From Tubulanus polymorphus (taxonomy: Eukaryota > Nemertea > Palaeonemertea > Tubulaniformes > Tubulanidae): a stretch of 64,000 bases of DNA. Shown here one piece after another: positions 1 through 10,560 of this stretch (position 1 is the first letter of the stretch; each line of letters begins with the position of its first letter). The stretch covers positions 9,295,414-9,359,413 of the forward strand of contig NC_134034.1 of NCBI RefSeq assembly GCF_964204645.1, read 5' to 3'. The notes below the pieces were generated by a model, which had not been told where the DNA came from, made no database searches, and saw only the letters and a program-made list of their open reading frames with translations. The translations under genes and the position numbers were made by a program.

Positions 1-140
1 GGTGAATTTCATCGGGTAGAAATGAGGGGTCGCAAATTCTCAAAGCGCGAAGAAATAATCCTTGAGCTAAACCGAGTTTAATATCCGGAGAAGTAAAAGA
101 GAAGTAATGGATGATAATGATGATATATAGGCTTTTATAC

Positions 141-313
141 TGTGCTCCATATACATTTCAGCAATGTTTACAAGGCAATGAAAATCTATACATACAATAC
201 AAAAATCTTGTTTGGAAATTTCCTCCATCACTTGCTTCTTCTCAGTAGGCTTAACAGCTAACATTTGGATCCAAGAAAGCATGAATTCCGAAGATTCACT
301 ATTCCATGAGGGG
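141..313 (-). CDS. Possible internal exon of an unrecognised gene
   Basis: The minus strand is open here and has protein-like composition (…MEEISKQDFCIVCIDFH…). A possible AG acceptor lies just before position 313 and a GT donor (GTATAA) just after 141. The frame closes with TAA about 10 bases upstream of the proposed acceptor, so the ORF only works as an internal exon. I do not recognise the protein, and no partner exon is visible in the window. A chance ORF in AT-rich DNA is equally possible. Confidence 0.2.
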
Positions 314-465
314 CTGACATATTAACTGAAAGAACAGAGGAAGTATCATATTATAGGCATAATTGTCGGTGGTCGGGAAATGTTTGCCAAAAATCTACCA
401 ATCAAATAAATTCAAGAGGGTCTAACAAAATCACCAATGCAGTAATGTGAAAATCGACGGGTTCT

Positions 466-545
466 TTTCTATTAATGTATATTTCAACTTGACTTGAGAG
501 CATACCCGCTCAGTCAGTTTTGGTAGTATACGTGATAAAAGTCTT
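466..545. repeat. Fragment of a dispersed repeat (second copy near 61.6 kb)
   Basis: The stretch containing ATTTCAACTTGACTTGAGAG and, about 40 bases on, TGATAAAAGTCT reappears near 61,588-61,673 with the same order and spacing. A piece of the same family (GCTCTCAAGTT) also sits at about 1,515. The remaining bases between 314 and 715 hold nothing I can assign. Confidence 0.55.
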
Positions 546-714
546 ATGGCTCAAGTCCATAGTTTAGCATTATATAGTTCCATTCCAACAAAGACTAATC
601 ACATCGGACTGGTATTTGAAATTAATCCGCCAATATCTGACTGATTGAATCTTACGACATAGGCCTAACGCTTTAGGGATGTACGGACAGACCAGCAAAT
701 CCGTGCGTGGATTG

Positions 715-1100
715 CCCTTACTTAAAGTGGCTTGGATCGAGGTGCTGTGTGACGCGTGGATAACCTTTATGTAAAGTGGCTGGGGTGTAGGGGCTGTGTG
801 GTGCGAGAATTACCCTTATATGCAGTGGCTGGGATCGAGGTGCTGTGTGACGCGTGGATTACCCTTATATCAGGGAAGTGTGATCACACTTCCCTGCTTA
901 TATGAAGTGGCTAGGATCGAGGGACAGGGTTTTTCCCTGGATTACCCGTGGCTGGATCGAGGGACTATGAGTATGTCGGTTTGTCAGTATGTCAGCAAAA
1001 AACGCAACTTTGTAGCCGAATAACTCTTTGAAAGATTTTTTGTTATATGCCAGTTTGTCGGTATGTTGGTAGAAAGCTGAGTGCACGGCCGAATTACTCA
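715..1100. repeat. Degenerate tandem repeat with an inserted perfect palindrome
   Basis: Units built on AAGTGGCTGGGATCGAGG…GTGTGACGCGTGGATTACCCTTATAT recur four to five times between 715 and 965 with unequal lengths. One unit is interrupted by a perfect 26-bp palindrome at 871-896 (CAGGGAAGTGTGA and its complement). From 970 to 1,100 a second motif (TATGTCGGT, CGAATAACTC) is also duplicated imperfectly. Short ORFs across the block are not credible genes. Confidence 0.7.
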
Positions 1101-1119
1101 TTTTTTTAAATGTATCTTT

Positions 1120-1525
1120 GAGTGAACTAGTCCACGCTAACCTGGACTTGAACAGGTCTTATTAGGACCAGAAGACTGGCCATTGACCTAAAACATATGA
1201 TTTTTAATCCATTTTGAACTGTATTGTAGGATATCAAAAAAGTCTTCATTGAATGGGTTTGAAAAGAAAAAAATTGACTCGAACGTTTCCATGCCTATAT
1301 ACCAAACTTCCGTTGGTAGGCGTGGAAACATATTGTTAAACGTTCACATCATGGAGTCTCTTTCCTCATTTTAACCCCTTTCAATGCAGACATTTTTAGA
1401 TATCCTTCAATAAAGTGAAGGGTGGATTTAAACTCGATGTTTTACGTTCACTGCCAGTCCTTTCTGGTTCTAATAAGACCTTTACCAAAACTGACTGAAC
1501 TAGGCCACCTGATGTGCTCTCAAGT
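1120..1525. mobile_element. Foldback / MITE-like element
   Basis: The left arm (about 1,130-1,275) and right arm (about 1,375-1,520) are imperfect inverted complements. The arms share GGTCTTATTAG-ACCAGA, GACTGGC, AAAACAT, TTTAATCCA and AGGATATC in reversed order. The loop itself contains a second hairpin: GTTTCCATGCCTA at about 1,286 pairs with TAGGCGTGGAAAC at about 1,318. There is no coding capacity and I see no clean target duplication. This looks like an old non-autonomous DNA element. Confidence 0.65.
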
Positions 1526-1544
1526 TAAATTTTTAAATAGGGCG

Positions 1545-1992
1545 GGTGATATTTTGCCAATGGCTCGTTCTGATTAGCCTATTGACACTGCGCATGCGCA
1601 CTGAGGTGGACGACTTAGAAAATTCAAGGAAAGTGTGGAGAAAACTGTTACCTAGAGAAAATATGAGCATGAGCAGGATTCGAACCCGGACCAGCAAATT
1701 GCGAGCGTAACGTATTTCCACTAGACCCACCGAGGTTTTCGCAATCCAGCTTTCGCAATCAAGTTTTGACAACATATAGCCTCACCTTACCCTAACCCTA
1801 TCCCTAGGGGTAAAACGGACCCTAATAAAAACCTCATCCTTACTTGGACCCTATAACCCTATCGAAACCCTAACCCTAAACATAAGATTATATTTTACGT
1901 CGTATGTCTTATAAGTAGGCCTATATCTTATTATATTTAGCCATTGGCAAAATAGCGTTTACTAAAATAATACCGCCGCATTGGCAAAATAT
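1545..1992 (-). mobile_element. tRNA-derived SINE-like element with TTTTGCCAATG ends
   Basis: On the minus strand, 1,672-1,733 reads like a tRNA: a box A-like TCTAGTGG and a box B GGTTCGAATCC about 35 bases apart, without a clean acceptor stem. The flanks carry TTTTGCCAATG near 1,552 and its complement at about 1,948 and 1,980. The same body, including CCTTACCCTAACCC after the tRNA part, occurs at 45.8-46.9 kb, where it has been split by two later insertions. This copy is the unsplit version. Confidence 0.7.
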
Positions 1993-2104
1993 CCACCTCC
2001 AACCATAGTTCTATGCTCCAACCAAAAAAACTGACGACGGACTGGAGTTCGCCGTTGTGACGAGTGAGAGAGCAAATTAATATTTGGCTACTACAACCAC
2101 AATA

Positions 2105-3435
2105 GTAATAGGGAAAAGCTCGTAAAAAATAAAAATAAATTCTCGCAAGCTCGAATTTATTTTTATTTTTTACTCACTCGCCCCTTCAACCTTTGACCTG
2201 AACCCCTATTATCCCTATTCTCTTAAAATATTCATGTTTTAAAAGTGAGAGTAAAATGTTAGCATAATAATCTAGAAAGATAAGATCAAATATAGATTTC
2301 AGCAATAAAAAATCAATTTTAAACATAAAAAGTCTGAGTAAAGTGTGAGTAAAATAATTCATATTTAAAACATTGAATATTTATATTTATATGAGTTAAA
2401 TTCTTATTTTTAACATAAAAATTTTGTGAGTAAAGTGTGAGTGAAATAATTCATATTTAAAACAGCGAATATTTATATTTGAATGAGTTTTGATAAAAAT
2501 TTTGTTATAAAAATGAAGAAAGAAGAAGAAGAACCTCAATTCAAAATCGAAATCAATGAAGCCAATAAATTATTTTCACAGTTTAACATTAGAAATTATA
2601 TTTCAGCAACAAATTAAGTGTCCGCAAGACATTATAAAATTGATAACATTACTATGATTAATCAAATATAATCAAATGAAACATATTTAATTACTGAACT
2701 AGTAGATACTTTTGATAATGGAATCAAAAATCCTAAAATATTCAACACAGTTTTAAATTTTAAAGGAACTTTAGATGAAAACATAATAAATATTCTTAAA
2801 ATTCCTTTCAATGAAAGAAAAAGTGATATAATACTTTCAAAAGATTATAATGATTTGATTAACTTAAGAATTGAAAAAAGACAATTATATTTTTTCAATT
2901 TTGATAATAAACAAATTATCTTTAATGAAAATTCATCAACTATTGGAATTCAATGTGAATTAGATAATGAAAAATCATTCAAAGATGTTGCAGTTCAATG
3001 TAATTTAGATGATGAATTTAGAAAATTCAATCCTAATGAAAAAGTGTATTGTGATTGTGGAGGTAAATATTTAAAATCACATAAATCAAAACATTATCAA
3101 ACAGTTAAACATATCGAATATGAAAAGAATAATAAATATATATTGAAATAAGATTAAGCTGTATGTTTCAAATATCATAACTCAAAAATAATAATTCAAC
3201 TCTAAATATTCAAAATAAGATATTTCAAATTACTTTTGATTTTTTCTTAAATAAATGGATGGTTTCAGCATTCCTATTGGGAAAAGTGATTTAAAACATT
3301 ATCTTGTAGCAGGAGATATTTAAAATTCTTTAATAATAATTCTCTAATTATTATAAATATTCAATGTTTTGAATATATAGTAAAAAATAAAAATAAATTC
3401 GAGCGTGCGAGAATTTATTTTTATTTTTTACGAGC
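2105..3435. mobile_element. AT-rich element with identical hairpin termini
   Basis: A 56-bp sequence at 2,118-2,173 is repeated as its reverse complement at 3,380-3,435 with one difference. Each copy is itself a hairpin: 21-bp perfect arms (2,122-2,142 with 2,153-2,173; 3,380-3,400 with 3,411-3,431) around a 10-base loop. The interior is strongly AT-rich and holds one broken ORF. An imperfect tandem duplication of about 90 bp lies at 2,326-2,489. The 8-mer CCACAATA directly abuts the right end (3,436-3,443) and also occurs at 2,097-2,104, 13 bases outside the left inverted repeat. It could be a target duplication if the element begins at 2,105. Composition differs sharply from the surroundings, which fits an acquired element. 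The family is not recognised. Confidence 0.75.
2513..3151 (+). pseudogene. Broken zinc-finger-type ORF inside the AT-rich element
   Basis: A single reading frame runs from ATG at 2,513 to TAA at 3,149-3,151, about 212 codons, interrupted by in-frame TAA at 2,615-2,617 and 2,669-2,671. The longest uninterrupted part starts at 2,855 (98 residues). The product is rich in Asn, Lys, Glu and Ile, with A/T in nearly every third position. Near the C-terminus is CDCGGKYLKSHKSKH followed by a further His, a compact Cys/His cluster that could bind zinc. Clusters of this style occur in genes of large DNA viruses and of virus-like transposons; that comparison is inference from general look only. Both stops are TAA and could each come from a CAA codon by one transition. 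The gene is almost certainly dead here. Confidence 0.5.
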
Positions 3436-3879
3436 CCACAATATTGAATGAAATAATGTCCACCCCCTCATGTCAAGTTTAAATGTAGAATGAATGGTGT
3501 GAATTTTAGTTAATTAAAGATTTCATATCGATATGAGCTTACTGTTTTGATCAGTTCAAAAACCTGGTGAGAAAAGGATAAATTCGAGCCTCGACTATTT
3601 TTGCACCGGTAGCTGGCGCCATCTAACTAACTAACACATCAGCGTTTCAGTCGTAGCGGATTTTAGCGGATCGTAGCGGATTTAAATAACGGTATTTCAA
3701 ACAAAGCGTCAATCTCGGTGTTAATTTGTAAATAACTATCACTAATAACCATCCATGGGCCCTGGGATCGCACGCGGCCCGCCCTGGGATCGCATGTCGT
3801 CCCTGTGATCTCAGCGGTACCACCCTGCATAACTTCTAAAGTCCCTGGTCTTCATTAGAGCCCTTTTTTGACATAACCG

Positions 3880-4870
3880 GGTAAGGTGCAGGACGCGAGA
3901 AAAGATCCAGCTCCTGAACCGGGTAGGGAGCAGGACACGAGGAGGGATCGAGCTCCTGAACCGGGTAAGGAGCAGGAAGCGAGGAGGGATCAGCTCCTGA
4001 AACGGGTAAGGAGCAGGATGCGAGGTGGGATCGAGCTCCTGAACCGGGTAAGGAGCAGGACGCGAGGAGCGATCGAGCTTCTGAACCGGGTAAGGAGCAG
4101 AACGCGAGGAGGGATCGAGCTCCTGAACCGGGTACGGAGCAGGACACGAGGAGGGAACGAGCTCCTGAACCGGGTAAGGATCAGGACGCGGGGGGGATCG
4201 AGCTCCTGAACCTGGTAAGGAGCAGGACGCGAGGAGGGATCGAGCTCCTGAACCGGGTAAGGAGCAGGACGCGAGGAGGGAACGAGCTCCTGAACCAGGT
4301 AAGGAGCAGGACGCGAGGAGGGATCGAGCTCCTGAACCGGGTAAGGAACAGGACACGAGGAGGGATCGAGCTCCTGAACCGGCTAAGGAGCAGGACGCGA
4401 GGAGGGATCGAGCTCCTGAACCGGGTTAGGAGCAGGACGCGAGGAGGGATCGAGCTCCTGAACCGGGTAAGGAGCAGGACGCGAGGAAGGATCGAGCTCC
4501 TGAACCGGGTAAGGAGCAGGACGCGAGGAGGGATCGAGCTCCTGAACCGGGTAAGGAGCAGGACGCGAGGAGGGGTCGAGCTCCTGAACCGGGTAAGGAG
4601 CAGGGAGCGAGGGGGATCGAGCTCCTGAACCGGGTAAGGAGCAGGACGCGAGGAGGGGTCGAGCTCCTGAACCGGGTAAGGAGCAGGGAGCGAGGGGGAT
4701 CGAGCTCCTGAACCGGGTAAGGAGCAGGACGCGAGGAGGGGTCGAGCTCCTGAACCGGGTAAGGAGCAGGACGCGAGGAGGGGTCGAGCTCCTGAACCGG
4801 GTAAGGAGCAGGGAGCGAGGGGGATCGAGCTCCTGAACCGGGTAAGGAGCATGACGCGAGGGGGATCGAG
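3880..4870. repeat. 42-bp minisatellite, about 24 units
   Basis: The unit is close to GAGCTCCTGAACCGGGTAAG followed by GAGCAGGACGCGAGGAGGGATC (42 bp). Some units are shortened by one or more bases (for example GAGCAGGGAGCGAGGGGGATC). Because 42 is a multiple of three, long spurious ORFs run through it on both strands, including a 258-residue one on the minus strand; I do not treat these as genes. It is GC-rich, unlike its neighbours. A short duplication of CCCTGGGATCGCA lies just upstream at 3,769-3,797. Confidence 0.95.
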
Positions 4871-5000
4871 CTCCCGTTTTTGGGCTACTGTTCTACGTAT
4901 CTTGTGTATCGTACTAGTAGCTATCTTTCTAAATGTTTGGAGCGGAGAAGGAGACAATATAGATGACGATGATGATGACGATGACTATTTCGGAGATTAA
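4851..5000 (+). CDS. Small membrane-protein ORF or terminal exon with acidic tail
   Basis: ATG at 4,851, inside the last minisatellite unit, opens a 49-residue frame ending TAA at 4,998-5,000. It encodes a short basic start (MTRGGSSSR), a hydrophobic stretch (LRILCIVLVAIFLNVW, residues 15-30) able to span a membrane, then eight consecutive Asp and YFGD. An AATAAA signal lies 36 bases after the stop. That combination looks like a true 3' end. In the earlier repeat units this frame is closed by TGA; only the last unit has CCCG instead of CCTGA, which opens it. It could be a complete micro-protein or the last exon of a gene whose other exons I cannot find. I do not recognise the family. Confidence 0.35.
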   Translation: MTRGGSSSRFWATVLRILCIVLVAIFLNVWSGEGDNIDDDDDDDDYFGD

Positions 5001-5035
5001 TCGCGACTACATCTTTTGCATACATTATGTAAAAT

Positions 5036-5041
5036 AATAAA
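5036..5041 (+). terminator. Poly(A) signal AATAAA
   Basis: A canonical AATAAA lies 36 bases after the stop of the small acidic-tail ORF, with GT-containing sequence downstream (CGTTGTTGATTT). Confidence 0.45.
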
Positions 5042-6146
5042 GATATCGTCCAATCAGCAACATCCTCACGTTGTTGATTTATGCAAGTCAGGTGATTATA
5101 AACTTATGTTAAAATTGCGCTTATGAGAACAGGAAGGTAGTTTGGGGTTTCCGGGAGGCCTTTAAAATGAGGCTTTTTTGATAGATCAATTATCTACAAT
5201 CTCTTTCGTTGCCGGGTTTGGATTTTACGTATGCTTTCGTCCATTGCTGAAATGTGTTACTGACAGTAATATACCATCTTCTAGAAAAGCACGGGGCTAA
5301 GAATGTAGAATGTAAGAAGTCATCTTCCAGTGAGCATCTCTCCCCACGATAAAATTAATCAAAAAATTAATACCTTCTTTCTCGTTTTCAAAATCCACGA
5401 CCCGCGGCAGCAGGTATCTATTTTTATTCATTTTCTTTAAAAAAAGTATGTTAGGATGCGCTTAGATGTCAGACAAAATTCAATTAAGTACTAATTAAGT
5501 ATTCAATATTATTACTACCTCGATGACACTCGAAAAAATGATAAACTTATTACAAGGCAGTAACAAAGACCCAACCCCATCCAATCTTTCAGATTTCGTT
5601 TGAACGTACTTCGGTTTGGGAATAACTTTCCAGATTTCTAAGTCTACCAGCCAGAGAATGTTGTATCAGGTTTTTTGGATCGTGTTGATACAGGAACACG
5701 AGGTAGATTGTATTCGTGTCAGAATTATGATTTGGGGTAGAAATTCTGAGAATATATTAACCCGCTGCTAATAATACAGAAGAGAGACGTTAGATTAAAA
5801 CTTTTATTTAAATTACAAAGCACACATGGAACCAATATTCAAACGCTTGAACATCTTTTAGTCCCCAATAAACCCGAAACATATTTGTTGTATTGATAAA
5901 AAAGGAAGTTCCCGTCTACCCAAATAAGCTCTCTAATTTCAAATCATATTCATTTTTCGTTCAAAAACGGCCGTCGAAGTGAAACGAAAATATACGACGT
6001 GATTAAGAATGTAAATTATTATGGCGGTTTTGACTTAGTGAAACTAGCCGTGTTATGGAATGAGTGACAATAGATGATTGACTCTCATAAACGAACCAGG
6101 CTACATAATCTATCGAACGCATCCCGATGTAAATTCAGACTACATT
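5042..6146. other. Intergenic stretch and probable 3' UTR of the reductase
   Basis: No coding signal is seen. Reading on the minus strand, the reductase 3' UTR must begin at 6,146. The only canonical poly(A) signal I see for it is AATAAA at 5,803-5,808 (complement), about 340 bases past the stop. Confidence 0.4.
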
Positions 6147-9100
6147 CTACCAAACGCAATGACCTCCATCAACTCTGATCATTGTACCGTTAACCATTGT
6201 AGATCTGTTACTGAGTAGATGGACTATTTGATTGACAACGTCCTGTACTTCTGAAATCGAAAAAGAGTAGTTTTTAGAGGTCTCTTACCACGGTCATCGT
6301 TACACACGGTGATTTGAACCTGGGTTCGAATCTGAGACGCATTTTCGCTGTTCATGTTCGTAACCCCGACGACGGAGGAAGGGACTACTGACCTTATGTG
6401 TCTTGTACTTGGGCAGAGTCTCATGATGTCATCAAATCAGGTTCAAATCCCTGTGAGGGAGGATGTGTCTACTAGGGCAGGGGTTTGTACTGTGACAGAG
6501 TCTCACGATGTCATCAGGTTCAAATCCCTGCTGAGGGAGGATGTTTCTACTAGGGCAGGGGTTTGTACTGTGACAGAGTCTCATGATGTCATCAGGCTTA
6601 AATCCCTGCTGAGGGAGGATGTTTCTACTAGGGCAGGGGTTTGTACTGTGACAGAGTCTCATGATGTCATCAGGTTCAAATCCCTGTGAGAGAAGATGTG
6701 TCTACTAGGGCAGGGGTTTAAACTGTGACAGAGTCTCACGATGTCATCAGGTTCAAATCTCTGTGAGGGAGGATGTGTCTACTAGGACAGGGGTTTGTGC
6801 TGTGACAGAGTCTCACGATGTCATCAGGTTCAAATCCCTGCTGAGGGAGGATGTTTCTACTAGGGCAGGGGTTTGTACTGTGACAGAGTCTCATGATGTC
6901 ATCGGGTTCAAATCCCTGTGAGAGAGGATGTGTCTACTAGGGCAGGGGTTTAAACTGTGACAGAGTCTCACGATGTCATCAGGTTCAAATCCCTGCGAGG
7001 GAGGATGTGTCTACTAGGACAGGGGTTTGTACTGTGACAGAGTCTCATGATGTCATCAGGTTCAAATCTCTGTGAGGGAAGATGTGTCTACTAGGACAGG
7101 GCCGGGGTTTGTACTGTAACAGAGTCTTATGATGTCATCAGGTTCAAATTCCTGCTGAGGGAGGATGTGTCTACTTGGGCAGGGTTTTATACTGTGACAG
7201 AGTCTCATGATGTCATCAGGTTCAAATCTCTGTGAGGGAGGATGTGTCTACTAGGGCAGGGGTTTGTACTGTGACAGAGTCTCATGATGTCATCAGGTTC
7301 AAATCACTGTGAGGGAGGATGTGTCTACTTGGGCAGGGGTTTATACTGTGTCAGAGTCTCATGATGTCATCAGGTTCAAATCCCTGTGAGGGAGGATGTG
7401 TCTACTAGGGCAGGGGTTTATACTGTGACAGAGTCTCATGATGTCATCAGGTTCAAATCCCTGTGAGGGAGGATGTGTCTACTAGGGCAGGGGTTGGTAC
7501 TGTGATAAAGTCTCAATGTATGATCAGATACATCGATAAAGTGCAATATAAGTACAGTGAGTGACGTATTGTGACGACGCTTACCTGCATATTTACTTAA
7601 CGGACAATGTTCGACGGAATGAACTCGTTCATATTCGGTTTCTTTGGGAAATTGCGCCCAGTAATTGAAGCACATTGGTGTAGCTACGACAGTTGGACAA
7701 ACAGCGTTTGTTCGTATCTAACAAAAACGACGGAGAATTGTACATAAAACGAGTTGATTAATTCAAGGCATCAGAAGTAATATTCCTAACAAAAACTCTA
7801 AAAAGGTGGAGAGTCTTTTTAAACATAAATTCATATTGATCAGCCGCTGGGGAACAACAACAGGCAGAGGGCGAACTCGTGACCCACGTGGTACAGTGGT
7901 CTTTTGCCAGGGGTACATCTTAGTCAAAAGATGGCACTTACCCCGTGTTGACCTAGTTCTAATGCCATACTTCTAGTCAGCTGGTCTACAGCGCCTTTAC
8001 TCATGCAATAAGCTCCGTAGTTATCCCAGACGATCGAACCGAGTATCGAGGATACGTTTACTATAGTACCCGGGCACTTGCGTTCTATCATCGACTGCGC
8101 TACCACCTGGTGATGAAATAAAACACTATACGAGTATTTACTTCAATTTTCTGTATTTGAGCGGTTTAGACAAATTCCTACCTGAGCTACGTTCACGTAA
8201 CCTTTCAAATTGACACCAAGAGTCCTAAAACGTATTGCATAGAAAGAAGAATTAGATCTCGAGTAATATCTTGATAAATCGTTACCTTATGGTTACTATG
8301 GAAAAGTCATGGGAAGATGTTATTTTTCTATTTTTTGTCGATTGGAAAATCATAAAACTAGATAAAACAAACGTATGTTTATCAATTTTTACGTTTTTGC
8401 GACCGGTGGCCATTTAATTCAAACTTTTTTCCATAACTCAGCGGTATTTCTGAATAGCACAATCGCGTTGTTCTTGCGCGACACCAGGCCAACACTAGGG
8501 TAACTACGTTTATTCAGCAGCAGGCCAACACTAGGGTTACTACGTTTATTCAGCAGGTAACTAATACTAGGATTATTAGACAGGCCAAAACTAGGGTTTC
8601 TGCGTTTATTCAGCAGGCCAACCACTAGGGTTACTGCGTTTATTTAACAGGCCAATACTAGGGTAACTACGTTTATTCACCAGGCCAACACTAGGGTAGC
8701 TACGTTTATTCACCAGGCCAACACTAGGGTAACTCTCCTTTTTCACGGAATTAAATCATTTCTACTTGACTTTTTGGTTTATATATTCGGAAAAAATATT
8801 TAAAACTAATCATATCCCCAGAACGCTTCCGCGTGTTACTCATTACACTGGGCGGAATCTTTCGCTACGAGATTTGGAAATGTTAGACAGTGCGACAACG
8901 TTTCGACCGATAGATGAAAACAAGTTTACGGTATCCATAGTTTATTTCTGAATTCAAAATCCTCACTGAACGATACGAAGATCAACTGGTTATTATTAAC
9001 GAAATCATTGATCAAAATATCGCACGGAGAGCGTGCGTTTAGGACTTGTTTGTTCTATTTCAGAATTCGAAACTTAATTAGCTCTGTACATCGTCAACTT

Positions 9101-10242
9101 CATATTCCTGCATGGATGCGCAACCTGAAACACAACCATCCCGCGCTAATTTGTCTTCGGACGAGGTCTTCAAATCTGGTCTCAATCATTTCATTTCTCA
9201 TTTATGGTTTAGGTATAAATTTGTAATCAAGACTCTGAATATGGGCAACGATACGTCTTTTTTCTTGCTGGGGTCCCCATACCTGTCCATACAAGCCTCG
9301 GTAGTACTGAGAAAAGGGACTATTTCACATATTCCGGCATTATTCACCAATAAATCAATGGGTAAGACTTTCAGCACGGCTTCTCTGGTTTTATTCCAGT
9401 CCAATAAATCAACGCAAACCGTCTCGATTGAGGGGTGCTACAAAAACAAAATGAAATCATTTTTCAAGCATTGTAAATCAAGTAGATTTGAAAATATTTA
9501 TATGATTACATAGAGCTTATATAGTATCGCGGCATCACTGTCGGATATGTATGATTTTTTTTCGAAAACTTATCTGCTATTTAGAAAATAATACTGACCA
9601 ATGGTCATCGAAAAGAGAGGTTTTAAGAGGTTTGAATTACCTCTCGTTTTAGAGTATCGAGATCGGTTTGTGTTCGGGTCAGAGCGACCACGTGGGCCCC
9701 GCATTCCAGCAACGTTTTGACGCACTGTCTTCCGATACCTGAAAACCACAAGTCATTTACACAAAACTGATTGAAGCAAATTAACAAATTCGGAATCTAT
9801 ATATTGAAAGTATTCAAATGGGCCTATTGCGTTGGGTTAGTACTACGTATATGTTCTCCATATGCTGGCATTTTAGAGAGGCTGAATTCAATTATTGTGT
9901 CGATGCTGAGCGCAGCTTTTATGTTGGGGATTCGAAAAGTCATCGAATATCGAGCTTAAAATATTGCTGAATCTGGTCACCTCGCTCATTAACTCACTAC
10001 AGACGAAAGCATTACTTCATTGTAAGAAGAACATTTACGCATGTTTACTCAAACTCAAGTAAAGAAACAGCAGACTTTTTCAGAGGTTCTGTGTAGAATC
10101 GGCTGGCCTCTAAAACCTAAGCACTTTAGTCCCCGATCGAGTGTATATTTTATCGACAACTGAAATGAATGGATAATGTATGCGTCATACCTTTACCAGC
10201 GCCAGTGACCAGCGCTCGCTTTCCGCTGAAGTTGATTTCCAT
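6147..10242 (-). CDS. DCXR: L-xylulose/dicarbonyl reductase-type SDR, seven exons, complete
   Basis: Exons (minus strand): 10242-10191, 9738-9641, 9437-9283, 8224-8182, 8106-7942, 7717-7585, 6250-6147. All junctions are GT-AG, all phases agree, and the total is 750 nt, giving 249 residues (human DCXR has 244). It is a classical short-chain dehydrogenase: cofactor motif TGAGKGIG (13-20), NNAG (82-85), and catalytic Asn107, Ser136, Tyr149 and Lys153 (YCMSK), the same numbers as in human DCXR. IRTNAVCPTVVATPM and a C-terminus GGHCVW correspond to the family's substrate-loop and tail regions. The family reduces L-xylulose and alpha-dicarbonyls with NADPH in the cytosol. The start is the only ATG before the cofactor motif. 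Two minisatellites sit in its introns. A different carbonyl-reductase paralogue is possible; the fold and activity type are secure. Confidence 0.9.
6420..7515. repeat. 75-78-bp minisatellite with a tRNA box-B-like motif in each unit
   Basis: About 14 units containing CAGAGTCTCATGATGTCATC, AGGTTCAAATCCCTG and CTACTAGGGCAGGGG, filling most of the last intron of the reductase. Units differ mainly by presence of GCT after CCCT (78 versus 75 bp). Each unit carries GGTTCAAATCC, a good tRNA box B, so it probably grew from part of a tRNA-derived SINE. A related GGGTTCGAATC occurs just outside at 6,322. ORFs across it are spurious. Confidence 0.92.
8470..8735. repeat. 33-bp minisatellite in reductase intron 3
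   Basis: About eight units of CAGGCCAACACTAGGGTAAC plus TACGTTTATTCAG (33 bp), with some degenerate units near 8,560. It lies between exons 3 and 4 of the reductase gene. Confidence 0.9.
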
Positions 10243-10308
10243 GTTTTCGACAGTAGGCCTACCCTGTGAATGTCGTTTTATAACGTACTGCTAATGTGTG
10301 CGTGTACT

Positions 10309-10318
10309 TATATATAAG
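10309..10318 (-). promoter_or_regulatory. Possible TATA box of the reductase gene
   Basis: TTATATATAA lies 67 bases upstream of the reductase start codon, leaving room for a start of transcription about 30 bases downstream and a 5' UTR near 40 bases. The motif is symmetric and the local DNA is AT-rich, so it may be chance. Confidence 0.3.
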
Positions 10319-10560
10319 TACATACTAGATAATACTAATATGCATATATGTATACGTCGTGTTAATAAACGATACAATAGATAGCCCGTGCGCATGGTGC
10401 CATTGACACTTTCTGAGGTGATTTATGCCAGAAAAACTGGTTTACAGTTGCGTACTAGAGTGATATCGTTATAGACTTTAAGCGATGATGAACAAATCAA
10501 TGGTAGATGATACATGCTGCATCGATTAAAAAAAAACCATAGAAACAAAAATAAACTCGT

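Noticed and set aside
1780..1890. CCCTAACCCTA runs suggesting interstitial telomere repeats
   Set aside because: The pieces are irregular and match the same part of the SINE-like element at 46.9 kb, so they belong to that element.
4181..4957. 258-residue minus-strand ORF, Pro/Arg/Ser/Leu-rich
   Set aside because: It is the translation of a 42-bp minisatellite; all strands stay open because 42 is divisible by three. It also overlaps in antisense the better-supported small ORF at 4,851-5,000.
6420..7515. Possible CRISPR-like array (regular repeats)
   Set aside because: The whole unit is repeated with no unique spacers, and the genome is animal. The same reasoning excludes CRISPR for all other arrays here.
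9112..9513. 133-residue plus-strand ORF
   Set aside because: It is antisense to exon 3 of the reductase, which has matching splice sites and protein motifs.
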